Shown here in pieces: positions 12,823-25,806 of a DNA stretch of 64,000 nucleotides. Below the pieces are notes generated by a model. That model was not told the origin of the DNA, did not search any database, and was given only the letters and a program-made list of their open reading frames with translations. Numbering within the stretch: position 1 is the first letter of the stretch; every line of letters starts with the position of its first letter. Made by a program: the position numbers and the translations under genes. The DNA is from Welwitschia mirabilis (taxonomy: Eukaryota > Gnetophyta > Gnetopsida > Welwitschiales). Location: assembly GCA_051453625.1 (NCBI GenBank), contig JBOZIK010000001.1, forward strand, positions 213,359,822 through 213,423,821. The letters run 5' to 3'.

Positions 12823-13913
12823 TCAAAAGTATGAACTAAAAGAATGAGTAAGTATATAAATCTTTCAAATAAACATAAGACAAATAATATAAGTGCATAA
12901 AGTTCCAATAATTAATTTTATAATAGTCCAAGGCATAAATACAAATACCCAATACGTAACATACAATCTAAAGAGAAAGCCTATTAAGATAAGGTTATCA
13001 ATGTTTGAAAATAAAAGTCAATAACAAGATATAATAATATCACAAATTAAATTAGGAAAGAAATCACTCCAATAAAAATTTTTTAAAAATAAGCTATATA
13101 ATGAATATTTTATTTGTACATACCGTCCTTAGCAAGACATATCAGCTTTTATTATGCTCCATTTAACACCTTTGTAATATAAAATAATATGAAGTGAGAA
13201 TCATAAATGATCAGAATTCCCAATATTACTTAGGTAAGGCAAAGATAAAGGTATGAATAATCCCAATACATAAGATAGATTAAGATAAGACAAGAATAAG
13301 GTTCAAATTTTTAGGTGATGTATTTATGAAAATGAAATGAGAATAATATATTTTTCTTCCACTGCCTCACTTGATAATCTATGGATTTATTAATTTCGCC
13401 ACCTCACTTAATGATCTATGAATTTCTCATACTCTACTACCTCACTCAATGATTTGTAGATTTATTAATCCCACTACTTCACTGGGGATCTGTGGATTTA
13501 TCGATTCTACTACCTCACTTAGCAATATGTGCGTTTTTCATATTTCATTGCCTTATTAGATTATCTATGAAATTCTCATTTTCATAAATATTTAAAGGAT
13601 TAAAATATATCATAAAAGGATAATATTCATAATCAGATTATTATTCCTAATATCAAGATATTCCATGAGTTTTCTAATAATGCATCATTTTCCTACTTTA
13701 TTAGAAATGAATCTATTTAAGAATAAATTTTAGAAATGCCACCATAAAGATTTTTGAAACCAATAGAAATTAGCAAGATACTTAATATTTTACAATAATT
13801 CTAAGAAAATAATTGATTTAAGAAATAAGAACTACTTTAAACCATGAAGGAATGTAATAATATAGAATCATATAAGAAATAAAGAGAAACTTAAGATCAT
13901 ATAATAAATAAAG
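12821..13913. repeat. 1.1 kb direct repeat, right copy (R2)
   Basis: It matches 6454-7553 in the same orientation. It includes the 38-bp array at about 13355-13590. Here the sequence is complete and continues without a gap into 13914-15021. Confidence 0.7.
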
Positions 13914-15021
13914 AGAAATCTAAGATCATATCCATGATTCAAGTGAAGTTTCCCAATCTCTTAGGATTATTGCATTCAATCTCCAAATACTCTAAGATTC
14001 CAAATACTTCAAAGTTTTCAAATCTATAAAGTAGAAAGTCTCTAATATTTTAAGACTAGAGGATCTTCAAAAGAATAATACTATGAAGAAAAGAGATTCT
14101 ATTTAGAATAAGATAAAGGAATTTAAAAGATATTGGAAATTTTAAGGAACACATATAATCCATTACTATTCTTTGAAAAATGGTTATGATTCCTTAATAC
14201 TTTTCTTAGCCATTGGGTACATTTAATATTTCATCATAATAATAGTAAATGCTCATCATGATAAAAGTTAATGTAGAAATAAATACATGATAACCATGAA
14301 AATGCCTCCATCATTAATGCATGTATTACATAATTCAACAAATTTTCCAAAATAAGTATAAAGAAGACAAATCTTAATTACATAATATTTTTTTATCTAT
14401 AGACAATATAAAGAATAATTAGTATTTACTCCTATAAGCCCCCTAAAGAAAAATGCTAAAATTCATAGGACATGTCACTAGTGGCAATTATTAAGAAACA
14501 AATCAAGATAAAACATTTAGCAAGTAGTCAATGAACTTTAACCACTTAATAAAAGAAAATGCAACATCATAATTATGGTGTTACTTTAGCATGGACTACT
14601 AAAATAAAATATTAAAATAAGTAAACATAATACATGTTATTAATTATTATTATTACAAGATTATTTGGTATGTACTAAAATAAGGAAATATATTCATATT
14701 ATACATTAAATGTAATAGTTACAAAGGAAATAAATAATATTATATAATCATTAAGAATATCATTAAATAAATAAGGATAACTACAAAAATAATATTTTTA
14801 ATTATATCTATTAAAAAAAGCATTTAAACAACATATTAAGTTTCCATAAAGAAAATAATTATATCTCAAATAATAATAATAATTTACTAAACAAAGAATA
14901 GATAGAAATTCTAGTAACTAAATCAACTTAGTGGGATCCATAAAAGTAAACTTATTTTTATCTAGTTTTTATTTAATTATTTGGGCTAAATACTTAGACC
15001 TTTAAAAATTTGGATGTTACA
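13914..15021. mobile_element. Possible remainder of an LTR ending in TGTTACA
   Basis: The stretch directly follows the right repeat copy and ends near 15021 in GGATGTTACA, which resembles the right end of plant LTRs that begin TGTAACA. No partner end was found, so this is a weak call. No ORF is present. Confidence 0.25.
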
Positions 15022-17039
15022 GTTTATTATTTTGATTAACACTAGATTGATATTAGTAGATAAAGATGAAGGTAAAACCATTATCATAAGAAGTTATTAG
15101 TAAAAAGATTCTTTATAGGATGGATCATGTATAGGCTCTTTAGTAATATTCTTCTCTTCACTATGATCATTAGGGAGTTCCTCATTGTGTGGTTACTTAA
15201 GCAATAATAGTTGCTATTTAAAGAATTTTTTTTTTCAATGTTATCCATCTTATTAATATCACTTATTAACTCTTGCTTTTTGGTATAACTTTTAAAGGTA
15301 TATCCTTTTTCAAATAGTTGCTCATCTTTTGATGATTACTTATCATTTGATGTGTTTGATTCTACTCCAAAGTATAGAGTTTTATCAAATGCTTAATAAC
15401 TATCTCATAAGTTTATAAAATTACAGTCCTCATGGATTTCCTCATTGGTTTCTTTATCATTCCTAAAGGATATGGCTTAGATATTATCAATTTCACTATC
15501 ATCGGTTTCTTTAAGTTTTACAAGATTTCTAGGATCAAGTTCATCAAATTTTAAAAGGTTTTCATCTTCTTATTAGTTAATTTTATGTTGATTGTTAACT
15601 TAATATGTTTAAAAAAAGAGAGACTTTTTTGGAAATTTAAATATTAGTTTGGAAAATTTATTCTAGATTTTCTATGATTTACTTTCAAGATTACATGATT
15701 CCTTCACTTTTTTTTTAGATAGCAATTTCTAAAAGACTCTGTAGTGTATCTTCTAAGGATTTTAAAGAAAGTCGTTAAGTGTAGTAAGATGAAGGGTATT
15801 TATCAAATGATGAAGAATATGGAAACAAATATGAAGGATAAGGATAAGATGATGAGGAATAAGGGTTATGAGGGGTGATGGAAGGCCTAAGATCTATCTT
15901 TTCTAGGTTTCTTAAGGAGGTGAAATGTTGTTTAGATTTTTAATAATCATACAAATTTTAGTTTTATATTTCCATTAGTTTCCTTGATGATTCATCTAAT
16001 AGAGTATATGAAGAAGGTTATTATTAGTTATGTGAGTAAGAATGAAAAGATGAAAGAGATTGATAAGGTAATAAAGGATAAGGATTATTAGAGATGATGG
16101 GAGGCATAAGCTAAAACTATTTTTTATTTAAAATAATGGATTTTAAACTTAAGTTTAAGGTTGATCTCTATAAAAAAGAACTTTTAGTCTTTGAAGGTAT
16201 TTGAAAATGTTTTACCTATATTCAAGAGGATCTCAGGGTTTAAAATGATATGGATTTTTGTATTGACATTAAAGTTAATTCTCTAAAGTTTTTTTCAATT
16301 GAATATAATATTCTATAATTTATTTAGATTGAATATGGTTATATGAGCTTTAATAATTTGAGTAAATAGGCATACTTTTAACACTATATTCGTGAGTGAA
16401 AAACAGATTTTGGTCTTCATAAAGTATTTCATATAGCCTCCAAAAGTGATCATATGCCTAGCTCATGTCAAGTTTCATAAAATGATCAATGAAATTTACT
16501 TTAAGGTTAAATTTTTATAACCTTTAAAAAATGAAGGATATTATAGAGGATTTAAATAATTAAAAAAACATTCTATGTAAGAACTCAGTAGAAATCTAGC
16601 AAAAATGCTAGCAATGCTAGTTACTGTTCATAGAAACACCAGCCTATTTTGAAAAAATGACTCAAAAAAATAGGTGAAATAAATCAATAATTACATAAAA
16701 TGTTTTACATAATGATTCATCAAAAATGAGTATTAGAAAAGGAAATGGAAGTGAAATGAAATGAAATAGAACCTATAAAAAAACCCTTAAAAGTTTTCTT
16801 TCTTAGAATTTTTACAAAAAAGCTAAAGGATAATGCTAACAGAATCTAACTACTAGAAAAAATTTGTAGAGAGTTAAAAAATAAGTTTATATGAGTTTTC
16901 AATGTTTTATTTTTCAATCCTTTTTTAGGTTATAACTTGAGAAAACACATTAGAACTTAATACAAGATATGTGATATAGATATGGTTTTTAGTATTAGAA
17001 TGCAAACTTAATAAAACTCAAAAAAGTACCAATTTAGGT
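15022..17039 (-). mobile_element. Eroded minus-strand element region with a Ser/Pro/Tyr-rich piece
   Basis: At about 15780-15885 the minus strand reads a Ser/Pro/Tyr-rich segment (SSSSYPYPSYLFPYSSS). A similar composition recurs at 19255-19330 (QESSYPSPSFPSPYSPYF). I do not recognise the protein; position and strand suggest a gag-like region of a Ty3-gypsy element, but this is inference. Confidence 0.3.
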
Positions 17040-18340
17040 ATCACTAGAAATAGAAAAGTATACACCACTAGAAAAAAAAAAAGAAAATAAAAGAAACATT
17101 AAAAAATAAGACAAAGATTACTTCATGTTTCAGTAGAAGTGAACTATTCATTATGAACTATTATTATTCATTATAGTAAAATGCAGACATCAAATAAACT
17201 AGGTAAGGATTCAATATTATTCTTCCATATGAATATTTGTAGTAAACTTAATAAAATTAATACAATAATTTTAAAATTATAATAAAATTAAAAATAAATG
17301 TAAAATTAAGTTTTGAGAATTTTAGTGAACTTTAGTTGGTGATGTAGAAAAATGAATATGTTCCAGAGGTCTATCTTGGCTTGTTTAATAATTCATCTTT
17401 GATCAAATGATTTGTTACAATTTCTAAAATATAAGATTTAAATCATTAATTTATGATGAATTAAAAATGGTAACATAATCTCATTTACCACATAAGCATT
17501 GGTAAATTTAATAGTCACTTGATCCTTCATAGCCTTTTATAAAAATAGAAAAGAAGGATAACTATAGTTAAGATTTATGACATAATAACAACTATAAGCA
17601 AAAAGTTAACATTAGAGAATTCACTCAGTTTATAGATCTTAATGATGGAGTCTCATTAAGGATTAAAAGTATGGTATTAATGTGCACTAGAATTGAAGAA
17701 TGAGTAACTACTTAAGTAGTAATATAAGAAATGGTCTTACCTAAAAATTAAAAGTACCATGTTAACATGTACAATAAATCAAATAATGAATAACTTATTA
17801 TTATATTTAATCAAAAAATACATTACATCAAAAGAAAAAAATGAAGCTGAAATTTACTCCTCAAACTAGCCTTAAAACAACTCTACTTCTAAAGAAGGTG
17901 CTTAGAAAGCTATGTTGACCTGATGCTCCAAGTATTTTTACTACAGTTTTCTCATCAAAGATTATTTACAATGAGGATTTAAGGCTCTTTTACAAATGAT
18001 GGAAGGACTTGGAAGCATTAGCATGTTGTGGTTGGTATTAATTACTTAAAGGGCATAACACTTTTGGGTAGTTACATTAGGAAGAGATTACAAATTTTAA
18101 CATGTAGCCTTAATGGATGATTTATTTTCTTCTTAAGAAGAATAAGTGATGTTACAATCTTATGATGATGATGTTCTTATATTGATGTTACAATCTTATG
18201 ATGATGATGTTCTTATATTAGATGCTATGTCATGTGTCCTTCACATTGTTATTCTTGTTACTATTACATGTCACTATGATGTATTATTTTACACCTCTAC
18301 CATTTGCCATCGAGATTGAGTCCATAATTAAAATGTGATG
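17040..18340. repeat. Unit segment, copy C1
   Basis: It aligns with 56850-57765 and 62650-64000. All three share a run close to cagagatctagcttggcttg and, further on, the words aaagttaac-tttagagaattcact. This shows three copies of a larger dispersed unit whose other parts include the HSP70/BiP fragment. No coding signal is visible in this segment. Confidence 0.65.
18148..18219 (+). repeat. Perfect tandem duplication, 2 x 36 bp
   Basis: The unit 18148-18183 (gatgttacaatcttatgatg and 16 more bases) is repeated without a mismatch at 18184-18219. The paralogue at about 63820 does not show a clear second copy, so the duplication is young relative to its surroundings. Confidence 0.9.
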
Positions 18341-21259
18341 TCTTACATATAAAGATGTTATAACATAATAATCAACTCATTTAATCCTAAAATACTAATT
18401 GAACTAGTGATGTGAATGATAATGCCAACATTTTATAATGGATCTTCTTCAAATTTTAGCATGTCTTTTAAAAGAGATAGTTATCTTGAAAATGTTATGG
18501 AAAAGTGTATAATTTTATAAAACATGATAAACAAGGAAGAAGACATTTTTTAATGGTAAAATAACTATTTTAATATCTTCACCTATGCAAAACTAATTAA
18601 ATATACTTGATTGGAACATTAATTTTTACAAATAAACATACCTCCTATTTAGATGTTTGCTAGTCTCTTAGTAAAGCATTGATAAAGAAATGACCAACAT
18701 AGAACAATTGTCTAATTAAACTATTCAGACATGGAAATGACATAGCTTTTGAAAAAAATTTAATTAATTTTTAAAAAATAAGGCATTAAATTTTTAAAAA
18801 CTTCTATGAAAAATGAATTCTATACCCCCCCAATCAAAATTGAACTTTATCCTTGAACTTAAAATATAGAAAAGTTTAATATGATTATTTTAAAAACAAG
18901 TCAGAGTTTTGAAAAGAAATTTTTTTATTACATGGGTTTTCATGCAACAAAATAGAAAATTATTTTGGTTTGGGCACTTTAAAATTTTTTAGAGAAACTA
19001 AAATGTAAAAGCTTTAAATTATAATGCAAATAGTATATTATAACACACTTTAAAATACCACAAGAAAAACACACTTCAATGCATATAATAAAATAAAAAT
19101 TTCAACCAAAATATCTTCTACGAGAGATTAAACATTCTAGTTTTTCAATGATTTCCTATTGCCTGTGTGCTATTTTCTTCCTTTTTTACCCCATAGTTTT
19201 CTAATCCAAGTTTTATACTCTTGTGATGTCTCTTTTAAAAATGTTTCACTTGATAAAGAAGAATCAAAGTAAGGAGAATAAGGAGAAGGAAAAGAAGGAG
19301 AAGGATAAGAGGATTCTTGGATAGATTCCTAGCTCTTACAGTAAGTCATTGAAGGTATATAAAGAGCTATAAAACAAGGAATGAAATGAATGGGGGATTG
19401 ATAATGGTAAAAAAAACAGTAAGAAAGAAGAAAAATAGAGAAAGAAAGAATAATGATAGAGAGAAAAGAAAGGAATGTGCGAAAAAAATTAAAAAATGTA
19501 ATAAAAGTTGGATTCTAAGAAATATTACAAGAAATATGCACCAAAAAAATAAAAATCTACAAAGCAAAAACATACTCAAATTACACAAAGAACTAAAAAA
19601 TATGTGAGAAAACTATGTGAAAAAGCAAAGTACATGATTGGCAACAATGATGTTGGAATTAGTTATAATAGTGATCGTACCAATAAGAAAAAGAAATAGT
19701 GGCTACATAGCAGAGTGAGATTGAGTTATGAAATTGGAAAGGTAGTAAACTTATAAGACTACTAAAATGATAAGGTAAAATAAGGGGTATTATAGATATA
19801 GGATTGAAATATTACCATTATATCATTCAATATTATCAATGATTAAGATGAGTTGCAATAAGGATTAAGGTATAAATTGATAGATTATATTAAGGGAAAC
19901 ATACTTGTGTTTTTTTAATGTGAGTTTTTTCATAGAATATCATGGTCAAAAATGAAATTTTAGAAAATAAAACATGAAATCTAATGAAAAAATCATCAAT
20001 CATAAATTTAAAAAATAGAATGCCTAAGTTAATAGCCACTTTTATTGAAAATTTTCCAAATATTATTCTTCATTTAAATGGATCACATTGCAAAACAAAT
20101 AAGATATCATTTAAGTAAACTTGTGAAAATCTAAAAATTATTTAAGAAAATTCTTAAGTACTCAAGTTAAAGGAAGAAATCACATAAGGATCTCTAAACC
20201 CCACATTTTCTTTTTAATTTTTACCTTTTCCATAATCACACATATTCATAATATTAAGTATTTAGATCAAATTATTCATCCAATCTTATGACATCTTCTT
20301 TTAAGATAGTTCTACTTTGCAAGTAAGTACTCATAGCCCTGATGCAGGTGAACATGTCATCAATAGATCATTAGAGCTACATTGTTAATAAATGTTTATG
20401 GCCTTGATGTAATTAATTAAATCCAATCTTAATGGATTAATAATATAATGTGGTTTTTAGAGAGGAGATATTTTATCTTCTTTTAATCATTCCTTTTCAT
20501 TTTTAATAATTTTTTTTTGTGCATGGAATGGGTCATTAGTGAAGTTCTTAAGATAACATTAAATGTATATTTAAGATTTAAAATTTCATCTCTAATATAA
20601 AATTTTAGAATAAGTAGTATTTTTTTTAATTTAAAAATAGAATTTTGGTAACCAAATAATTTCAATAAAAACATTAACTATATATAGGTTTTTAAAACAA
20701 AAGGATTGGACTAGGAAAGTGCTAAAATACAAGAACTAGAATTCGTCTAGTATGACTTCTCGTACACTTGTTAAAATCTAGGAACTTAATTGTATTCTAA
20801 AATTTGCAATTTCATATAGGAATTGAAAGAATCCGCTTCTTACTATTTTCTCTCTATAGACCCATTCATTGTGAATCACCTTCTTAGTCTTTCTCTTTGT
20901 TCTAATGCTTTTAACTCACATATTTTTGTAATAGTCTTCATATAATACCTAAAATTGGATTCTTCATTAAGAGTATTACAATGTAGCATACCACAACCAA
21001 TATTCTAAAGCTATGATTATGTCATGTAGTGGAAATTTTATGGGTGATAAATAGAATGTAAAAGAGAAGAGATCTAGATAAAGATAAAACCCATGATGGG
21101 GCTTTTATGACATGGAAATAAGATCAGGATTTGGAATAAAATGGAATAATTAAATAGAACTAAAGATGGATTTTGGAATAGAGGCTTTAAACTACAGATG
21201 TATTTTTATTTTTATAAACATCCCCAACTTGCTATACCAAACCTTAGACAAGAAGAAAT
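18341..21259. other. AT-rich unit interior without recognisable gene
   Basis: Part of the dispersed unit that is missing from copy C2, where the sequence jumps from the equivalent of 17960 to the equivalent of 22240. It contains a Ser/Pro/Tyr-rich minus-strand piece at 19255-19330 and two overlapping short ORFs in lysine/phenylalanine-rich low-complexity sequence (19367-19607) that I do not consider genes. Confidence 0.35.
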
Positions 21260-21600
21260 TTGGTAAAGAAATACTAAAATTTATAGAATCCAAAGAGGCA
21301 CAGACTAATTCAGAGTGAACACAGGGGCATTTGGCTTTAAAAAAATGAATTTCTAAAGAAAGTTGATGGAGATGGAGAGACACCCTAGAATGGGTGATTC
21401 TTACACACAAAAGCCAAAGTGAGACCTTGCCATTTTATATAATTTAGACATGGTCAAAATTTCAAAATACACTAATGAAATCCCATAGTTATAGGTTTTA
21501 AATGAAAAATATAAATTTGATAAATATTTCTTTGAAATACATGTCTTTGATTATGTTTTAAATATGAACAATGAGATTGTCATTGATATTTTGAGCTAAA
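21260..21600. repeat. Conserved flank of the HSP70 fragment
   Basis: The words caccctagaatgggtgattc and gccaaagtgagacc occur here and at about 3780-3830 and 24048-24095, always directly left of the HSP70 fragment. It may be the gene's former 3' region (last exon or 3' UTR on the minus strand), but no reading frame is convincing. Confidence 0.55.
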
Positions 21601-21639
21601 GCATCATAAAGATGGTGAAGAAATTGGCATAATCCTCAT

Positions 21640-22140
21640 ATCATAGTACCAAGCATTTTCTATAGCCATCATCTGTGATGCTCTTATTTTTGTAGTAACA
21701 TTTAGAACTTCATTGATGTCTACCTCAATTTGTGGCATACTACATGAATAAGAGTAATTCTAGATAAATTAAATCTTCCTAGATTACTATATTCCTTTAT
21801 CAAACTTACTTGAGCTTTGTATGCCCTAATGGAAACACTTTTTATGTTGGTCTTTGTAGGCAGTGAAGACTTAAGATTTCTTAGGAATAATAATGTACCT
21901 AGGAATGCGTTTTTATCATGACATCACCAATGGTCTTAATACTAAGATAGAGAGGGGAAACATCCAAAAGAAAATATCTTTGATTTATTTACCCCACTTT
22001 TCTGCTCAAAACACCTTTGTAAATAACTACATCATAATCCACTACTTTTTTTTGGTTAACACCTGATTCTTTGATAGCTTTCGTAATGACTCTTTTTGTA
22101 GTTATCAAAGCCATCATGAAGGGGTAATTCTATTATTCAT
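21640..22140 (-). pseudogene. HSP70/BiP fragment, copy A2, uninterrupted and internally deleted
   Basis: On the minus strand NRITPS (about 22112-22139) is the N-terminal HSP70 motif NRITPSWVAF. Within about 60 bases it is joined to VNQKKVVDYDVVIYKGVLS, the segment equivalent to VNPDEAVAYGAAVQGGILS that normally lies about 330 residues further on. Then follow LLDVSPLYLSIKTIG (about 21915-21970), SLIKEYSNLGRFNLS (about 21770-21815) and TSMKF plus SITDDGYRKCL (to about 21640). The wording SLxKxxxxLGxF and the link to SLTKD in copy A4 favour the ER-luminal BiP branch over cytosolic HSP70. Several frameshifts and stops make it non-functional. It lies on the same strand as the gag-protease remnants of the unit. 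Confidence 0.75.
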
Positions 22141-22600
22141 GTTATAATAAATGTGGTTAGGATAAAAGGAAAATGTAGAGATTTGAATGCCCCTTTTTTA
22201 ATCTTCTACAATCAATGACAAGCAACTTCATTAGATGCATTTTGAATGAAAAGATTTCTTGGGCTATGAGATAGTTAGAGTAGATGCCAAGGTTTTGAAT
22301 TATAGAGTATCCAAATATTCTCAATTTTAACATGAGTGTTCTATGCCATTATGTAATCTTACATGAAGGTGATTGCATTTATAGTCTTTTCTTCTTATTT
22401 TAAAATACATGATTTTATTCAATAAATTAAGATAAAAATTAAGAATTTGTCAATACAATATTCAAAAAATCATTATCACAAACTTGTATCTTTTATATTT
22501 TAGATTAATATTTAACTATTGTAATCTTAATGGTATATATCTCTTTAATCTCTTTCTAAACATTATGTCCATAATGTAATAAGTAAAAACACTCACATTC
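22141..22600. repeat. Unit segment right of the HSP70 fragment
   Basis: It aligns with 30711-30957 and then 53330-53480, which are split apart by element 3, and with 57775-57921 and then 59647-59790. This intact version, with ATAGTCTTTTCTTCTTATTT at about 22384, is the empty-site reference for the element 3 insertion. Confidence 0.75.
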
Positions 22601-23244
22601 ACTATGAAATTAATCAAACTAGAATTAGAATAAAAACTGGGAAGATTATCTTATATTTTATCTTAAGTTTCTACTCAATTTTAATGTTAAGAATGTTAAC
22701 TTTTTTCCCTCAATTTAGGAAATATGCTCAATGTCATTTAGTGAAATCATCTAACTATGATCAAGAGCTATGAAAATCATGAATTCAAATTACAAAAATT
22801 AAACTAGAAATTGATAAATATTTAGAACTAAGAGTATTATTAATAATTGGATTAGAAAATAGCATTAGAAATTAGGATTCTCTTCCTTAAATCATAATTC
22901 CATAAGATTTAACAAGAGCTCTTTAAGAGCTAAAACACACATGCATTATTAATTAGATTAGGAAGGATTTAAACAAAAATTAGAATAATATTTTTTTCAA
23001 TACTATATTGAGAACTTAATAATGATCTTAGGGGGCTTATTATTTTTTTAATTAGCATGTCATTCATCAAAACACTTTTTTATAAATAAAATTCATCTTT
23101 GGGATCCCAAAAACGTATCTTGATCTTATAATGAGTTTAGTAGGAATTCAAATTTAACTAGATTAGATTTATAAAGAAGACTTATGATTTAGTATGTAGT
23201 AAGATTTTATCAGGATCTATATAGGATGCTCTTCATTTCTAGTT
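22601..23244. other. AT-rich stretch without recognisable gene
   Basis: Possibly a diverged continuation of the unit (compare 53500-53700), but I could not align it with confidence. Confidence 0.35.
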
Positions 23245-23960
23245 ACATCTTTTATACCTAATACGCTTGTAACAAAATATTGAAGAATAAGATATCTATC
23301 TAGAGCTACAAAAAGGAGTTTCCTTGGTGTTAAGATGAATCTCTTCCATTAGGATGCTATTATTCTATTTGTAAATGGATGTAAAGTTCTTGGGTTAATC
23401 TAAATACTCTTTTTAAATCAATAAAATTGCTATTTCATTTTAATTCTCTATGTCCCTTATGTTTACATTGATCATAATTTAAAATGACAACTCTATGATT
23501 TATCTAGATCATAAGGGCAATCTTTGTTAAGGTTAATGTCTTTTAGCATTAGATTTACATTGCTTTTTCATTCCATTTTCACTTTCAATTTTATATTATA
23601 CTTAGTAGATCTTGTAGTTTATGTTGATTAAGAAGTAGTTGAATACTATTCTTAATTGATCTAAGTTATAGAGAGCTAGTCCTTGTGATAGAAGAATTAG
23701 TAACAAAGAGAGTTCATTCAATATCCATTGGCATTTTATTTTTCTTCACTTGAATTAAATTTACTTATTTATTTACTTTTAGTTTTTATAGAATAAAATA
23801 TCAAAATCATATTGAAAATCAATTCTCTAACTCTTAACCTAGAGCCTTCATTGGGATTACAACATTCAGATAAACTTCTATCTATACTAGTGTGCAGTTT
23901 CTACAAATTATATGATTTATAGATCTATATAAATAAGTTTGGGATTGTATAAATTCACAC
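23245..23960 (+). mobile_element. LTR of family F3, right-hand part
   Basis: It aligns with 2977-3700, including the conserved LTR block (about 23320-23360). The left half is missing. It lies directly left of HSP70 copy A3, as the F3 LTR does at copy A1, so the association is older than the duplication of this segment. Confidence 0.65.
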
Positions 23961-24229
23961 TATAATAGAAAAAACACTAAAATTTGCAAAAGATAAAGAT
24001 TCATAGACTTATTCAAATTGAATAAACACATTTAGCTTAAAAAATAAACACCCTAGAATGGGTGATTCTTACACACATAAGCCAGAGTGAGACCATATCA
24101 TTTTATACAATTTATACATGTCCAAAACTTCCAAATAAAACAATGAAATCATATATTTATATATTTTTAAATGAAAAAGTATAAATTTAATAAACATTAC
24201 TTTTAAATACATGGCTTTGACCATGTTCT

Positions 24230-24465
24230 AAATATGAACAACGAGATTATCATTACTATTTTGAGCTAGAGCATCATAGAGACAACAAATAAATTAGTAT
24301 AATTCTTGTGGCATACTACTAAGAATTTTGTGTAGTCATCATGTATGATGCTCTTATCATTTGCACTAACATTCAGAACTTTATTAGAATCTAGCTCAAT
24401 TTGTGTTATGCTACGTGAAGTAAGAGCCATTATAGATAAATTAAATCTTCTTGGATTACTACAAT
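24230..24465 (-). pseudogene. HSP70/BiP fragment, copy A3 (C-terminal side of the break)
   Basis: The minus strand reads RRFNLS and then TQIELDSNKVLNVSANDKS, the start of the HSP70 substrate-binding domain. The fragment is cut at 24465 by element 2. The upstream half of the same fragment is found on the other side of the element (copy A4, 30503-30710), so the two were contiguous before insertion. Confidence 0.75.
24461..24465. repeat. Target-site duplication of element 2, left copy
   Basis: ACAAT here and ATAGT at 30498-30502 differ by two transitions. A common ancestor ACAGT would explain both by one G-to-A and one C-to-T change. Confidence 0.6.
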
Positions 24466-25624
24466 TGTTGTAATACATATTTGTGATTTAAAATATAATA
24501 TTCTAAAGATGAAATTTTATTTGTAACACCTAAAAGGTTGATAATATAATTGCATACAATACACTTTCATATAGTGGAATCAACCCAAATGTTATACACC
24601 TAGAGAAGAGTTCTAAAAGAGAACTCATAAAATTAATTTAGAATGAGAAAAAAACTTTTTTAAATTTTTATTTATAAGAAATAAATAAAACAATGTAAGG
24701 ATGAATATGGAATGCAATGCAATAGAATTAAGTGAAATGCAATGCAATGTAGAATGAATGCAAATCTAATGTAAATAATTAACTACATTTCCAATCTATT
24801 ATTACCTAGATTGGTCCTTATAATCTATATCAACTACAAATTCATGTCATTTTCATTGTAATTAAGATAGGTTATAAGGAATAGAAGAAAAATTATTTGA
24901 GAATAATTATAATTTAATTAATATCTTTATTAATCAGATTAAAGTGCATCCACTTATAGGCATCAACTCCTCAATGGAGGATTCATATCCCAACACCAAG
25001 GTAGTCCTTATAATAGGTACGATGAATCTCCTTATTCCCAATAATCTCTAGTTATCATAAGAATTTAGATATCAAAAAGATATGGAATGAGGCCTAAGAG
25101 GATATATTTATAGTTTGGGATGGATGATTAAGGGTTACTAAGGGGTGTAAACTGAAAAGGTGTAATTAGATTTATAATTTTATAACAAATAGATTATTTT
25201 CTCAAATAATTCTATTCATCATCTATTCCATCCTCTCCATGATGTATTGGATGACCCCTTCAACTACGAACCACTATTCTACACATCTTAATCATCTATT
25301 CTTTGCTAATAATCATCCATTTAGAATCATTCAAATGATGATATGGATAATGTTAGAACATATTAAATAGCCTCTGCTAGTCATCATCCTCTTGAGGTCA
25401 TCTAGATGATGATTTGAATGACTAGTTTTTCTTACTTAAATCCATTTTGATCATCATCCTAGGTCCATCATTATTAAAAAAACAATTTCTTATGTTGGAA
25501 ATTTATGTATTTTGTAACTTATATGGAACTGTGCATAATTTGCATAAATCCCTAAAATATTGTTAATATGTCTTGAAAATATGTTTTACAATTATGTCAA
25601 ATAGGTTAATTTATCATTATAACA
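24466..25624 (-). mobile_element. Element 2, 3' LTR
   Basis: It starts TGTTGTAATACATATTTG and ends AACA on the plus strand. It aligns with 29379-30497. A polypurine-like tract lies beside it at 25625-25640 (tagccccttacc on the plus strand, purine-rich on the minus strand). The conserved LTR block is at about 24971-25006, reversed. Confidence 0.8.
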
Positions 25625-25806
25625 TAGCCCCTTACCTAGCATTTATCAGCCCCTAACAAAATATGTGGCTAATAAGTCATAAGCTAAACTAACAAAAGGA
25701 GTGAGAATAGAAAAAGAAACTTAAAAAAATATATATCATTAAAATTACATTTTAAGTACAAAATTCCAAATACATCAAAGTTGCTAAGAATCACAAGTGA
25801 AATAGA

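Noticed and set aside
6454-13913. Calling the 1.1 kb direct repeats the LTRs of the copia remnant
   Set aside because: Position and spacing fit, but I could not identify the LTR ends, primer site or polypurine tract beside them, and a neighbouring motif suggests another element; left as a direct repeat.
19367-19607. Overlapping ORFs on both strands, Lys-rich or Phe-rich
   Set aside because: Low-complexity purine/pyrimidine-biased sequence opens both strands; there is no family pattern.
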